From Thermotogaceae bacterium (GTDB taxonomy: Bacteria > Thermotogota > Thermotogae > Thermotogales > Thermotogaceae): a stretch of 33,188 nt of DNA. This document shows, piece by piece, positions 14,775-23,193 of this stretch. The stretch covers positions 1-33,188 of the forward strand of contig JALWSA010000068.1 in the NCBI GenBank assembly GCA_026993805.1. The letters are read 5' to 3'. Position 1 is the first letter of the stretch. Each line of letters begins with the position of its first letter. The notes under the pieces are model-generated. The model was not told where the DNA came from, ran no database searches, and worked only from the letters and a program-made list of their open reading frames with translations. Both the position numbers and the translations under genes were made by a program.

Positions 14775-15280
14775 TCCACCTCCAAGATGTTTCCATACCT
14801 CAGAAGCTCACATCCCCTCTCCCTCAAAACCCTCAAAAGCTCATATGGCGGCAGATCCGTTTCTATCTCAAGTATCTCACCGCTCTTAGAAACTATTTCG
14901 AAGCCATCACACTCACCCTTTACAAAAACGCCTCCCCTCCTCCTCTCAAGAATGACAACCGCAACCAAAAGCTTGTCGTGACTCAAAGAGACATGGGCAT
15001 AGTTGAAAACGGGGTAAAAATCCTTCAGAATCTTCATCACAGGTCTTCCGGATTCCAAGCTCAAAAACTCCACGCTTTTAAAAGAATGCCCGTTTATCCC
15101 GGTTCCCAGCGCCTTGAAAAATGCCTCCTTTAAAGCGAACCTCCCTGCTATGTACTCTTTTCTTCTCTGCGGCTTCATTCGCTCCATCTGCTCGATTTCC
15201 GCTTCGGTCAGAACTTTTTTAGATATCTTTTCCTCAACCCTTGAAATATCCACTATATCAACGCCGATTCCAACTATCAA
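14771..15280 (-). CDS. acpS: holo-[acyl-carrier-protein] synthase with C-terminal extension
   Basis: Transfers 4'-phosphopantetheine from CoA to acyl carrier protein. The catalytic core is typical: MIVGIGVDIVDISRVEE (metal-binding Asp8), AGRFALKEAFFKALGTG (Glu52, Lys in the active site), HVSLSHD near residue 97. AcpS is usually 115-130 residues and ends shortly after the LLVAVVILE strand; here about 57 further residues follow (113-169), beginning GGVFVKGECDGFE and ending with a predicted helix ELLRVLRERGCELLRYG. This added region is not one I recognise. The TTG start overlaps the trmN stop (TTGA). Function of the core is certain; the role of the extension is unknown. Confidence 0.93.
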   Translation of the reverse strand: MIVGIGVDIVDISRVEEKISKKVLTEAEIEQMERMKPQRRKEYIAGRFALKEAFFKALGTGINGHSFKSVEFLSLESGRPVMKILKDFYPVFNYAHVSLSHDKLLVAVVILERRRGGVFVKGECDGFEIVSKSGEILEIETDLPPYELLRVLRERGCELLRYGNILEVE

Positions 15281-15930
15281 AAAGCCCCACCTCCAAGTAT
15301 CGGAGCTTCCACAACAAGACCGCTCTTTCCGTTCTTTCTGCCCCTTATCGCAACGAGCTCTGCCCTGTCTTTCGGATGGAAAAAGACCATTTTCTTCACC
15401 TCTAAACTCTTCGCTCTGAGCTCGTAAATCCAGTCAATGAGGTTTTCAGGAGAGAGAACGAAAACGAATTCTCCGCCGTTTTTAAGAGACCAAAACGTAG
15501 CTTCAACAAAAGCCCTCATAACTTCCTCATCTATACTTCTTTCAAGTTTTCTTCCTGGATCCGGGCTCGCCGGCTTTTTCGAGTGATGCGGCGGATTTGA
15601 TATCACCATGTCAAAACTCTCGGCCTTCACAGCATCCTTTACATCCCTCACATCGCAGCACTCAAACCTCACAAGATCTTCCACCCCGTTCATGCGTGCT
15701 ATGTCTTCGGCAGCCTTCACGAGATCGCACCTTATGTCTATCCCAAAAACCTTCCTGCCGTAGAGCTTGGCAACGGCGATGGAAACCACGCCCCATCCAC
15801 TTCCGAGTTCAAGAACCGTTCGTGCAGAGGCTTTCGGCTTTGAAAAATTCAGAAGCAAAGCGGTGGCGTGCGTTGTCTTTACATCGTATCCCCCTGTCTC
15901 AACTGTTCTTAACACTTCCGTAAAGTCCAC
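15277..15930 (-). CDS. SAM-dependent methyltransferase, TrmN6-like (tRNA1(Val) A37 N6-type)
   Basis: A 217-residue Rossmann-fold methyltransferase with the small-domain MTS layout. SAM binding is marked by VLELGSGWGVVSIAVAKL (motif I), and the catalytic N6-adenine motif is NPPHH (SNPPHHSKKPASPDPGRK), the variant seen in TrmN6-type enzymes where NPPY is expected; ARxE-like GRKLERSIDEE follows. The best guess is methylation of adenine in tRNA, but rRNA or protein glutamine methylation cannot be excluded from motif alone. The GTG start at 15930 diverges from the Crp-like gene. It heads a coupled three-gene operon with acpS and the small protein. Confidence 0.8.
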   Translation of the reverse strand: MDFTEVLRTVETGGYDVKTTHATALLLNFSKPKASARTVLELGSGWGVVSIAVAKLYGRKVFGIDIRCDLVKAAEDIARMNGVEDLVRFECCDVRDVKDAVKAESFDMVISNPPHHSKKPASPDPGRKLERSIDEEVMRAFVEATFWSLKNGGEFVFVLSPENLIDWIYELRAKSLEVKKMVFFHPKDRAELVAIRGRKNGKSGLVVEAPILGGGAF

Positions 15931-16007
15931 AACCCATCACCCACTCTGCAATAATATCATCGACGCAGAAATGCTGTGTTAAAATCTACACACAAGAGGT
16001 GATGGAA

Positions 16008-16658
16008 TTGGATCTCATAAGAATGCTTCTTTTAGACGCCGAATGCAAAAAGCTGAATTGCACGATCGAGACTTTCAATCCGGGTGATTTCATAAGAAGC
16101 GCCGGGGATGAGTTTTCTGACCTCATGGTTCTCAGAAAAGGAACGGTGGCCATTGAAAGTGTCGGAAGAAGCGGGAGAGTTCTTGAGGTTGACAGGTTCG
16201 ATGCCCCGGAGCTCATTTTCCCATGTGTTACTTTCTCTGATGAACCCGTATTGGATGTTGATTTAATAGCCGCAACTGAAGTGGAAATACTTCTAATAAG
16301 AAGAGATGTATTCTTCGACTACCTCTGGGAAGACAAAGAAAGAGCAATAAGCTTCTTTGGATATCTTGGAAAGCAGTTCTCGAGGATAGTAAGACGCCTT
16401 TCAGACGTTATCTTGAGCGATCTCAGGGAGAAAGTGGCAAATTACATCCTGCAGCTGCGGGAAGTACAGGGATCGGATGAGGTTACAATGCCACACACAC
16501 GGGAAGAACTCGCAAGACGGTTTGGAGCAACCAGGCCTTCGATATCCCGTGTCTTTTCTGGCCTTTCCGAAGAGGGAATAATCCAGATCAGAAGGAGCAA
16601 GGTAAAGATCTTGGACTTCGACGCCCTCAGAGCCATCGCGGAAGGAGAGGGATCATAG
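16008..16658 (+). CDS. Crp/Fnr family transcriptional regulator
   Basis: A protein of about 216 residues with an N-terminal cyclic-nucleotide-binding-type beta-roll (FNPGDFIRSAGDEFSDLMVLRKGTVAIES), a long dimerisation helix, and a C-terminal winged helix: MPHTREELARRFGATRPSISR is a well-formed helix-turn-helix and GLSEEGIIQIRRSKVKIL the wing. It lacks the four-Cys arrangement of Fnr, so no Fe-S cluster is indicated; the effector is unknown. The start is uncertain: Shine-Dalgarno GAGGTGAT (15996-16003) overlaps the GTG (15999) and ATG (16002), so the TTG at 16008, spaced as in other genes here, is the better choice. It diverges from the trmN-like operon, a possible target, and its 3' end overlaps tmcAL by six bases. 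Confidence 0.88.
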   Translation: MDLIRMLLLDAECKKLNCTIETFNPGDFIRSAGDEFSDLMVLRKGTVAIESVGRSGRVLEVDRFDAPELIFPCVTFSDEPVLDVDLIAATEVEILLIRRDVFFDYLWEDKERAISFFGYLGKQFSRIVRRLSDVILSDLREKVANYILQLREVQGSDEVTMPHTREELARRFGATRPSISRVFSGLSEEGIIQIRRSKVKILDFDALRAIAEGEGS

Positions 16659-17930
16659 AACTATCACGCGCTTTTTGAAATCCCTCTCACCATCCCTCTG
16701 GCCCGGATCGGGAAATAGGAGCGTATGCACCATCGTAGCCTTGATGTCCATATCGAACATCCACAAAAAGAGCGAGTCGTCCACCTCATGACGCTCTTCG
16801 TCCAATTCTTCTAAAGCTTTTTTATAAAGAGAAGGGGTCGTGATTATTGGAACCTTCGCCACTCTCTTTGCCATGGAAAGAAATTTTCTGCCTTTTTCCG
16901 TGAATCCAAGGACCCTTATGTACTGTGGACCAAGCTTGTTGGCTTTGTCCATCATGCCAGGCTTTATACCGAATAGAGCATAAAGCATAAGCCGCCTTAT
17001 CCTGCTGAAAGTGAATCTCTTCGCTTTAACCGCTTCTACGAACTCTCTTAGGGTGCCGGCTCTTTTCGCGGAATCCCAGAATCTTTTGTCGAGCCCCTCC
17101 GTGAAACCGTATATCTCCTCGAAATCTTCCCTGTTCATAAGCCGAAACCTCGCCAAGAATACTCTTTCCATATCTTCCCAAAAAACAGGTGCTCTGCCTT
17201 CTCCCATTTCCCTTTCGATTATCCAAAAGCTCTCTTCGGGAACGGCTTCTTTCACCAGTTCCATCGCTCTTTCCCTTACGAGCTTTCTTATCGAAGTGGC
17301 GCTTGAGAATCTCCCCCTGAAATGCTCATCCGTGTAGCTCGCCCCAACTCTCTTTATCGCATGAAATCTTATATCTGATCCATACCTAAATATCGCCCTC
17401 ACATACTCTACACCCAAGATATCGTTGGACCGTTCAATGTTTTTGACTCTTTCTGGATTGAGCGTACCTTCTTCCCTGAAATACTCCACCAAGGCCTCTT
17501 TCCTTGCGTTTGGAAAAGACAGACCCTTTTTCAGCTTCACATGGAGTATCTCCTGATAGCGCCATGGCTGCTCATGGAGCACCTTCGCAACCTTGATTAG
17601 AAACTCTTCGTCGGCCGATTCAGAGCCAAAGACAATGTCCGTCACCAGGCCAAGCTTGTGCAAAACCCCGACCGCGCCGAATGCAAATCCTCCAGCATCT
17701 TGCGTCGCGTAAACGAATGGAAGTTCAACGACAACATCGACGCCATGACGGAGAGCTATCTCGGCTCTCGAAAACTTGTCTATGATGGCAGGTTCCCCTC
17801 TTTGGGTAAAATTCCCACTCATAACGGCAATTGTAAAATCCGCTCCTATCAGCTCTTTGGCTTTCTCCAAATGGTACAAATGCCCGTTATGAAAGGGATT
17901 GTACTCAACGACAACACCTAAAACCTTCAA
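16653..17930 (-). CDS. tmcAL: tRNA(Met) cytidine acetate ligase
   Basis: A 425-residue nucleotidyltransferase-like enzyme of the TmcAL (YlbM) family, which activates acetate with ATP and forms N4-acetylcytidine at the wobble base of elongator tRNA-Met. The adenylylation motif is HNGH at residues 14-17 (VVEYNPFHNGHLYHLEKA), followed by VMSGNFTQRGEPAIIDKFSRAEIAL, characteristic of the family, and GSESADEEF. The C-terminal half is an alpha domain that binds tRNA in known members. The TTG start follows AAGGGGTGAT with three bases between. Length fits the family (about 400-430). Convergent with, and overlapping, the Crp-like gene by six bases. Confidence 0.92.
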   Translation of the reverse strand: MKVLGVVVEYNPFHNGHLYHLEKAKELIGADFTIAVMSGNFTQRGEPAIIDKFSRAEIALRHGVDVVVELPFVYATQDAGGFAFGAVGVLHKLGLVTDIVFGSESADEEFLIKVAKVLHEQPWRYQEILHVKLKKGLSFPNARKEALVEYFREEGTLNPERVKNIERSNDILGVEYVRAIFRYGSDIRFHAIKRVGASYTDEHFRGRFSSATSIRKLVRERAMELVKEAVPEESFWIIEREMGEGRAPVFWEDMERVFLARFRLMNREDFEEIYGFTEGLDKRFWDSAKRAGTLREFVEAVKAKRFTFSRIRRLMLYALFGIKPGMMDKANKLGPQYIRVLGFTEKGRKFLSMAKRVAKVPIITTPSLYKKALEELDEERHEVDDSLFLWMFDMDIKATMVHTLLFPDPGQRDGERDFKKRVIVL

Positions 17931-17979
17931 CTTATCACCCCTTAGCAGTACAGGGCAGTCATCGACAAGATGAGAAGAT

Positions 17980-18003
17980 TTAAAAAGCCGCCCGGCGGCG
18001 GCT
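17980..18003 (-). terminator. terminator of the minD-minE-yjbQ transcription unit
   Basis: On the minus strand AGCCGCC (17997-18003) and GGCGGCT (17986-17992) form a seven-base-pair G/C stem with a four-base loop, followed by TTTTTAAAT. The stem overlaps the last base of the YjbQ-family stop codon. Confidence 0.82.
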
Positions 18004-18401
18004 CATCCTTCCATTATCTTGACGTAAACCTTCCTTGTTCTCGGACCATCGTACTCACAAAAGAATATCCCTTGCCATGTGCCGAGAACGAGTTCCCCTC
18101 CCTGAATGATGAGAGTTATGGAAGGAGCGACTAAAGTACTCTTTATATGAGAGTCCGCGTTACCCTCAGCGTGCTTGTAGCCAGCTCCGTGGGGAACGAG
18201 CTTGTTTAAAAAGTCGGTAATGTCATGAGCCACGGCGGGATCGGCGTTCTCGTTAATCGTAATGGCAGCTGTCGTGTGAGGTGTGTAGAGGACACATATT
18301 CCCTCTTTCACACCCGCCTTTTTCACGATCTCCTTCACCTTCGACGTAATCTCCACCATCTCGTTTCTGGAATGCGTGGTTACAGTTATGGTTTCGAGCA
18401 T
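18003..18401 (-). CDS. YjbQ (UPF0047) family protein
   Basis: A 132-residue protein of the YjbQ/UPF0047 family, small trimeric beta proteins for which a weak thiamine-phosphate synthase activity has been reported but whose real role is unclear. The family signature is complete: [61 protein letters not shown], with the conserved His residues. The ATG at 18401 lies nine bases after AAGGAGG; an in-frame GTG at 18407 is only three bases from it and is less likely. It is the last gene of the minD-minE-like operon (17 bases after minE), and its terminator overlaps its stop. Confidence 0.92.
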   Translation of the reverse strand: MLETITVTTHSRNEMVEITSKVKEIVKKAGVKEGICVLYTPHTTAAITINENADPAVAHDITDFLNKLVPHGAGYKHAEGNADSHIKSTLVAPSITLIIQGGELVLGTWQGIFFCEYDGPRTRKVYVKIMEG

Positions 18402-18417
18402 CCACACATACCTCCTT

Positions 18418-18675
18418 TCATCTTAATGACACATTGGTAATGATTATCACATGGCCTTCTCCTTCTTCAAGCTCGACTTTCACCTTGTCCTTGTCCACAT
18501 TGAAAGTCTCAACGGCCCAGCTCACAACTCTCTTCTTTAAAGCTTCACTTCCCCCTTTTACCCCCGCAAACACATGGCCTTCTTTTTCCATTTTTCTTCT
18601 GACAGCAACAAGAGTTTGAACCCTTTTACGAGCTTCTTCTCTGCTCTTTTTCTTACCGAATATCCAAAAATTCAT
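18418..18675 (-). CDS. minE: MinE-like cell division topological specificity factor
   Basis: An 85-residue protein that fits MinE. The N-terminal membrane-binding/MinD-contact segment [25 protein letters not shown] resembles the MinE start ([15 protein letters not shown]), and the C-terminal part, [32 protein letters not shown], corresponds to the dimerising anti-MinCD beta domain. MinE binds membrane-bound MinD, stimulates its ATPase and confines the division inhibitor to the poles. Its position directly after minD with ATGA overlap (18672-18675) supports the call strongly. The middle part is more divergent than usual. No minC is in the window. Confidence 0.85.
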   Translation of the reverse strand: MNFWIFGKKKSREEARKRVQTLVAVRRKMEKEGHVFAGVKGGSEALKKRVVSWAVETFNVDKDKVKVELEEGEGHVIIITNVSLR

Positions 18676-19493
18676 CTTCCCTCACCCCGCTTACGGGAGA
18701 AAAAACCTTTGAAAATCCCGAAGATTCCCCCGCTCTCAGCCACTTTTATGTCCTCTTCTATGGGAACCCTTTCTCCTTTGATTCTACGCGCTATGTTCTC
18801 GAAATTCCTCGAAAGTGAAGCTCCATTAAGCACAACCGGAATTCCTTTGTTCGTTGCAATTATCACTTCTTCTGAATCCGGGATGACACCGATTATATCC
18901 AGGGCGAGGGTTGTCTCTATATCTTCTTTCGTTAGCATATCACCCCTTTTGACCATCTTTGGCTTTATCCGGTTCACAACCACTTTTATCTTTTCATCTG
19001 GATATCCGAAATTCTCCAAAAGGCCTATCACTCTGTCGGCATCCGAAATGGAAGGAACTTCCGGTGTAGTAACAACGAGAGCGACTTCCGCCGGAGCCAC
19101 AGCATTTCTAAATCCCCTCTCAATTCCAGCTGGAGAGTCGATTATTATGTAATCAAATTCCTTCTCAAGATCGCTAACGATTCTCTTCATGTCATCTGGA
19201 GAAACCATTTCTTTTGTCGCGATTTGAGAAGCGGGGAGAAGATAGAGATTTCTCAGGATCTTGTGGCGTACCAAAGCCTCCTTTGCACTTACTGCCCCGT
19301 TCACAACATCTATGATCGTATAGACAATTCTGTTTTCAAGTCCCAAAACAACATCCAAATTCTTCAGACCTATATCTGCGTCGATGAGACAGACCTTTTC
19401 ACCCATCTGCGCCAGCGCGCACCCAACATTGGCAGCAATGGTTGTCTTACCCACTCCTCCTTTACCGGAGGTTATTACCAAAGTCTTTGCCAC
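18672..19493 (-). CDS. minD: septum site-determining ATPase MinD
   Basis: A 273-residue MinD, the membrane-recruited ATPase that places the division site. The deviant Walker A motif GKGGVGKTT is at residues 10-18, Lys11 being the signature Lys; switch motifs IDADIGLKNLDVVLGLE and IIIDSPAGIERGF follow. The C-terminal FGIFKGFFSRKRGEG forms the amphipathic membrane-targeting helix that distinguishes MinD from flagellar or partition ATPases. The GTG start has AAGGAGGG five bases upstream. minE-like and yjbQ follow in one transcription unit. It is divergent from the DHH gene, with only 48 bases between. Confidence 0.95.
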   Translation of the reverse strand: MAKTLVITSGKGGVGKTTIAANVGCALAQMGEKVCLIDADIGLKNLDVVLGLENRIVYTIIDVVNGAVSAKEALVRHKILRNLYLLPASQIATKEMVSPDDMKRIVSDLEKEFDYIIIDSPAGIERGFRNAVAPAEVALVVTTPEVPSISDADRVIGLLENFGYPDEKIKVVVNRIKPKMVKRGDMLTKEDIETTLALDIIGVIPDSEEVIIATNKGIPVVLNGASLSRNFENIARRIKGERVPIEEDIKVAESGGIFGIFKGFFSRKRGEGR

Positions 19494-19541
19494 AAAATCC
19501 CTCCTTCCTCCCCCATCTTCAGTTATGTTAACATAAAAGCG

Positions 19542-20375
19542 ATGGATTTGTTAAAAGATTTTCCCATACCCATACTTCATATGACGCACAAGTTAGCAGA
19601 TCCAGACAGCTTCGCCGGAGTATTTTGGGGCAAAAAGATCTTCGGTGGATGCACTCTCGTGCATGATCCCGACACCGCAACCAAGAACCTCATGGAGCGA
19701 CTCCGCTTTAAAAGCATACCATGCAGAAGCTTTAAAATGGCCTTCGCATACGATGTGGATAGGGAAGAAAGGCTACCATGCCATCCCGAAAGGCTCGTTG
19801 TCTTCGATCACCATGTGAAAAACTCCATAGAATGCGAGCGGAAGTTCCACAGAGTCAGAGCATCTCTTTCCATGAACCTCTACGACATATCTAAGGACTG
19901 CGGATTTAAACTGGACGAAGATGTGCTTTTGGCCTTTGCCGCCGCTCTTGCAACTGACACGGCTTTTTTGAGAACAGCTGGCTCTGAAGAACTCACCTAT
20001 CTCGGAAAATTCTTAGGGAGAAGGAAAATGGAGGATGTCTTTGAAGTCGTCCTTGGAAACAGAATAGAGCTCAAAACTTTCATAAAAGATTTGGAAGGCA
20101 TTGAAGTATCCAATGGAATATGCTACGGGCGCTTTTCCCGTGATGATCACTTCATATTCTTCGCGGATTCTTTGATGTACTCCCTGGGATGCAAAACGGT
20201 TGTGGGGCTGCTCGAGTGGGGGATATGGGTTTTCACAAGAAAGAAGGATGTGCAGCATGTATTCTCAAAGCTCAAGGAACTCGACCGGCTTGGATACGAG
20301 AGAAGAGTGGGAAAAATCTATGGATTGAAGGATCTGGATTTGATCAAAGAACTACTGAGTCAAAACCGCCGCTGA
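19542..20375 (+). CDS. DHH-superfamily phosphoesterase
   Basis: A 277-residue protein carrying the metal-binding motifs of DHH phosphoesterases: HMTHKLADPDSFAG at residues 13-25 (the H..DxDS motif I), DVD near 71-73, and VVFDHH with DHH at 89-91. A further Asp comes in ALATDTAFLRTAG. Related enzymes (NrnA, RecJ, GdpP) cleave nanoRNA, DNA or cyclic dinucleotides; the C-terminal part is too divergent for me to say which, and a clear DHHA1 glycine motif (GGH) is not seen. The ATG at 19542 is chosen because upstream codons fall within the divergent minD gene; there is no strong Shine-Dalgarno. Its 3' end overlaps convergent ybeY by 32 bases. Confidence 0.82.
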   Translation: MDLLKDFPIPILHMTHKLADPDSFAGVFWGKKIFGGCTLVHDPDTATKNLMERLRFKSIPCRSFKMAFAYDVDREERLPCHPERLVVFDHHVKNSIECERKFHRVRASLSMNLYDISKDCGFKLDEDVLLAFAAALATDTAFLRTAGSEELTYLGKFLGRRKMEDVFEVVLGNRIELKTFIKDLEGIEVSNGICYGRFSRDDHFIFFADSLMYSLGCKTVVGLLEWGIWVFTRKKDVQHVFSKLKELDRLGYERRVGKIYGLKDLDLIKELLSQNRR

Positions 20376-20772
20376 GAATTTCTCTCACGTACTCTTCCTG
20401 CTTTTTGAACATCTCATCCGCTCTCTCAGTGGAAAACTCGTGGTCATAGCCGCAAAGATGGAGCGCGGCATGAACGAGAGTTATCACCATCTGCTCGTTA
20501 AAAGATTTTCCGTTTCTCTCTGCCTCCTTTTTCACATATTCGGGGCAGATGATCACCTCACCGTAGATTTCATCGTCGTCGTAAACGAATGTAAGAACGT
20601 CTGTAGGACCATTGCCTTTTCTGTAAGCCTCGTTGATCTGGGAGATGACCGTCTCATCAACGAAAGCTACCGAAACATCCTTTGGATACCCTTCCCTGTC
20701 CAAAACATACTCCAGCATCTTTTCAACCACATCCAAATTCAACTTATAAAGGGTGTCATTTCTTAACTCCAT
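20344..20772 (-). CDS. ybeY: endoribonuclease YbeY
   Basis: A 142-residue YbeY, the metal-dependent endoribonuclease involved in 16S rRNA 3' maturation and ribosome quality control. The zinc motif H-x3-H-x5-H is intact as HAALHLCGYDH (His101, His105, His111), preceded by GEVIICPEYVKKEA and PTDVLTFVYDDD, which are also family blocks. Its start overlaps the end of the HD-domain gene by 17 bases, so phoH, the HD gene and ybeY form one coupled operon, a grouping common in bacteria. The 3' end overlaps the convergent DHH gene by 32 bases. Confidence 0.95.
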   Translation of the reverse strand: MELRNDTLYKLNLDVVEKMLEYVLDREGYPKDVSVAFVDETVISQINEAYRKGNGPTDVLTFVYDDDEIYGEVIICPEYVKKEAERNGKSFNEQMVITLVHAALHLCGYDHEFSTERADEMFKKQEEYVREILSGGFDSVVL

Positions 20773-22105
20773 TCAGCGCCCTCACCTCGATGCTCTCCTT
20801 TGGATACTCTATCCTGTGATGATAAAAGCTCATTATCACCCTGACGAATTCATCTATTATGTTCTCAAGATCTTCAAGGGTGAGACCCGATGAATCAAGC
20901 TGCTTCTCACCGAATATCCCCATGACGACCTCTTCGACCGTCGATCTTATCTGAGAATGGGTCTTTCCCTTCAGAGCTCTTGAAGCCGCTTCAACGGCAT
21001 CTGCAAGCATTATTATCCCCGATTCCTTGAATCTCGGCTTCGGACCCGGATACCTGAAATCATCCTCACTGACGTTCGGATCGAGTTCCTTCGCCTTGTT
21101 GTAGAAAAAGACCTGAACCCTCGTCCCATGATGCTCGGCTATTACGCATTCTATTGGAATGGGAAGCCTGTACTTTCTGGCGAGTACCCTACCGTATTTA
21201 ACATGCTCGTCGAGTATAAGATGGCTCAGAAAAGGACTTATTCCGTCGTGAGGATTTTCCCCTTCGAACTGATTCTCTATGAAGAACACTGGCCTTTTCA
21301 CCTTTCCTATATCGTGATAGTACGCAGCCACGCGAGCCAAAAGCGAGTTCGCTCCAATCCTTTCAGCCGCTGCTTCTGCAAGGTTAGCCACCATGCTGCT
21401 GTGATGATAGGTGCCAGGCGCTTTCATACTCAAGAGCTTCAAAAGAGGGTGGTTCAGATTTCCAAGCTCTATAAGTCCTATGTTCGAATAAATCCTGCTC
21501 GCGTATTCTATATAAGGCAGCAGCCCAAGGATGATAATGGAGGATATGAAAGGATTGGCGGCTGCCAGAGGTATTTCAAGCTTACCAACGGTTCCGATTA
21601 TAAACACTTTCATGGAAAAGAGGACTGCCTGCACTATGGACATGATAAGCGCGGATTTCAGAACATCGATTCTCCTGTAAACATACCTCAAAGTGATGGA
21701 AGCTATTATGGACATGATAAGCCCTTCGAGCAGGATCCAAATGTCTTCGTTGAAGTGCACGAACATGAGTACCGACAAAAAAACACCTATTCCACGGGCG
21801 GAAGCTTCCTCGAATAGGAGTATTGAAAGTGCGGCAAAAAGATATATGGTGGAGAGAGCAGATCCGAACTTTGCGATAACAGCAGAAGAAGCAAGAGAAC
21901 CTAAAATCAAGAGCGTGTGGAGGGTTGCAACATAGCTTTTGTGTATTCTGAAAAACGGGGACTTAGACAGCATGTCATAATTGACGATCATCCACACAGC
22001 TGAGGATATAAGAATTTCCAATACCAATCTGCTTATGTTCACTGGGAAAACGACATTTGCAGCAGCCACTGCAAGAAGCGGTGTTATGAACACCTTCCAT
22101 GACAT
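20756..22105 (-). CDS. 7TM-HD phosphohydrolase (PgpH-like, probable c-di-AMP phosphodiesterase)
   Basis: A 449-residue membrane protein: about seven hydrophobic helices in residues 5-205, then a cytoplasmic HD domain with GTYHHSSMVANLAEAAAERIG, HDIGK (His264-Asp265) and a second histidine block ILDEHVKYG...IAEHHGTRV. PgpH enzymes with this 7TM-HD arrangement hydrolyse c-di-AMP to pApA, and PgpH commonly sits between phoH and ybeY as here. Typical PgpH is about 700 residues with a large extracellular 7TMR-HDED domain between the first helix and the 7TM block; that domain is absent here. The start ATG is three bases after the phoH stop. Substrate is inferred by family. Confidence 0.88.
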   Translation of the reverse strand: MSWKVFITPLLAVAAANVVFPVNISRLVLEILISSAVWMIVNYDMLSKSPFFRIHKSYVATLHTLLILGSLASSAVIAKFGSALSTIYLFAALSILLFEEASARGIGVFLSVLMFVHFNEDIWILLEGLIMSIIASITLRYVYRRIDVLKSALIMSIVQAVLFSMKVFIIGTVGKLEIPLAAANPFISSIIILGLLPYIEYASRIYSNIGLIELGNLNHPLLKLLSMKAPGTYHHSSMVANLAEAAAERIGANSLLARVAAYYHDIGKVKRPVFFIENQFEGENPHDGISPFLSHLILDEHVKYGRVLARKYRLPIPIECVIAEHHGTRVQVFFYNKAKELDPNVSEDDFRYPGPKPRFKESGIIMLADAVEAASRALKGKTHSQIRSTVEEVVMGIFGEKQLDSSGLTLEDLENIIDEFVRVIMSFYHHRIEYPKESIEVRALNGVKK

Positions 22106-22108
22106 TAT

Positions 22109-23068
22109 TTATCTCTCCCTTTCCCTGCTGCGTTCGTACTCCTCGTACGCCCTTATTATTCTTCTGACCAAGGGGTTCCTTACAACATCATCCTCAGTGA
22201 GGTAGACGAAGGCAATTCCTTCAACATCTTTCAAGATCTTCTGACATTCTATCAAACCAGACTTTTCTTTCTCTATATCCAGCTGCGTTATGTCACCCGT
22301 TATGACAGCCTTCGAATTGAAGCCAAGTCTCGTTAGAAACATCTTCATTTGATGGTATGTCGTGTTCTGGGCTTCATCCAGTATGACAAACGAATTGTTG
22401 AGAGTTCTCCCTCTCATGTAAGCGAGCGGGGCTATCTCGATTATCCCTTTTTCCCTGTACGAATAGAACCTGTCCGGGTGGATCATGTCCATTATCGAAT
22501 CGTACAAGGGTCTCAAATAAGGATCGACCTTATCCATGAGATCTCCGGGCAGAAATCCGAGTTTCTCACCGGCTTCAACCGCGGGTCTCGTCAAAATTAT
22601 TCTCTGAACCTTTCCACTTCTCAGATAATCCAGAGCCATAGCAACGGCCAGATAAGTCTTCCCCGTTCCAGCCGGACCTATAGCAAAAACCACGTCATGG
22701 GCTCTTATCGCCTCTATGTACTCCTTCTGACCCTTTGTCTTGGGCCTAACCCTTGTCCCCAGAATCGAAGACTTGGCTATATCCATTAATGTAAGACCGT
22801 TTTCACCATCTAAGTATTTCTGAACTATGTATTGGAATTCATCCCAACCTATCAGCTTTCCTTCGCGAGTTATCTCTATAAGCTCCTTGAATACTCCTGT
22901 TGCCGCATCTACCTTCTTTTCATCCTTGCCTCTTATCCAGATCTCATCATCTATCAAAGATATCTCCACATTGAACATCCTTCTGATAAACCTCGCCTTC
23001 CGGTCGTACTGACCGAGTATCTCAACCATCTCGACATCCCTCGGAACACTTACCCTTTTAACAGCCAC
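22109..23068 (-). CDS. phoH: PhoH-like ATPase
   Basis: A 319-residue PhoH-like protein (YbeZ type). A KH-like N-terminal region (about residues 10-70, EILGQYDRKARFIRRMF and IWIRGKDEKKVDAA) is followed by the P-loop ATPase: Walker A GPAGTGKTY at 131-139, PAVEAGEKLGFLPGDL, Walker B-like FVILDEAQNTT, and ITGDITQLD. PhoH proteins are RNA-linked ATPases that act with YbeY in ribosome maturation, in line with the gene order phoH-HD-ybeY. The start is GTG at 23068, with GGGGAGG about 11 bases upstream. It is separated from rpsB by the rpsB terminator, so it needs its own promoter; TATACT on the minus strand about 50 bases upstream is a candidate. Confidence 0.95.
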   Translation of the reverse strand: MAVKRVSVPRDVEMVEILGQYDRKARFIRRMFNVEISLIDDEIWIRGKDEKKVDAATGVFKELIEITREGKLIGWDEFQYIVQKYLDGENGLTLMDIAKSSILGTRVRPKTKGQKEYIEAIRAHDVVFAIGPAGTGKTYLAVAMALDYLRSGKVQRIILTRPAVEAGEKLGFLPGDLMDKVDPYLRPLYDSIMDMIHPDRFYSYREKGIIEIAPLAYMRGRTLNNSFVILDEAQNTTYHQMKMFLTRLGFNSKAVITGDITQLDIEKEKSGLIECQKILKDVEGIAFVYLTEDDVVRNPLVRRIIRAYEEYERSRERER

Positions 23069-23138
23069 CCTGCTGTCAACCTCCCCTCGCTATGCACTCC
23101 TTCAAAAGTATACCACGCTGCAAAAGATCCTCCCTTTC

Positions 23139-23173
23139 AGAAAACAAAACCCGGTCCCAGCAGTGGGACCGGG
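23139..23173 (-). terminator. strong terminator after rpsB
   Basis: A perfect ten-base-pair stem, CCCGGTCCCA (23150-23159) with TGGGACCGGG (23164-23173), closes a GCAG loop. On the minus strand it is followed by TTTTGTTTT. It stands about 20 bases after the rpsB stop, so transcription is expected to end before phoH. Confidence 0.93.
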
Positions 23174-23193
23174 CAGCTATTGCAAGCAGCTCT

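Noticed and set aside
19224-19541. Long N-terminal extension of the DHH protein
   Set aside because: The extension is antisense to minD and has no recognisable domain; the DHH motif I begins right after the ATG at 19542.
21128-21817. A 229-codon plus-strand frame within the 7TM-HD gene
   Set aside because: It is antisense to a well-supported gene and shows no family features.
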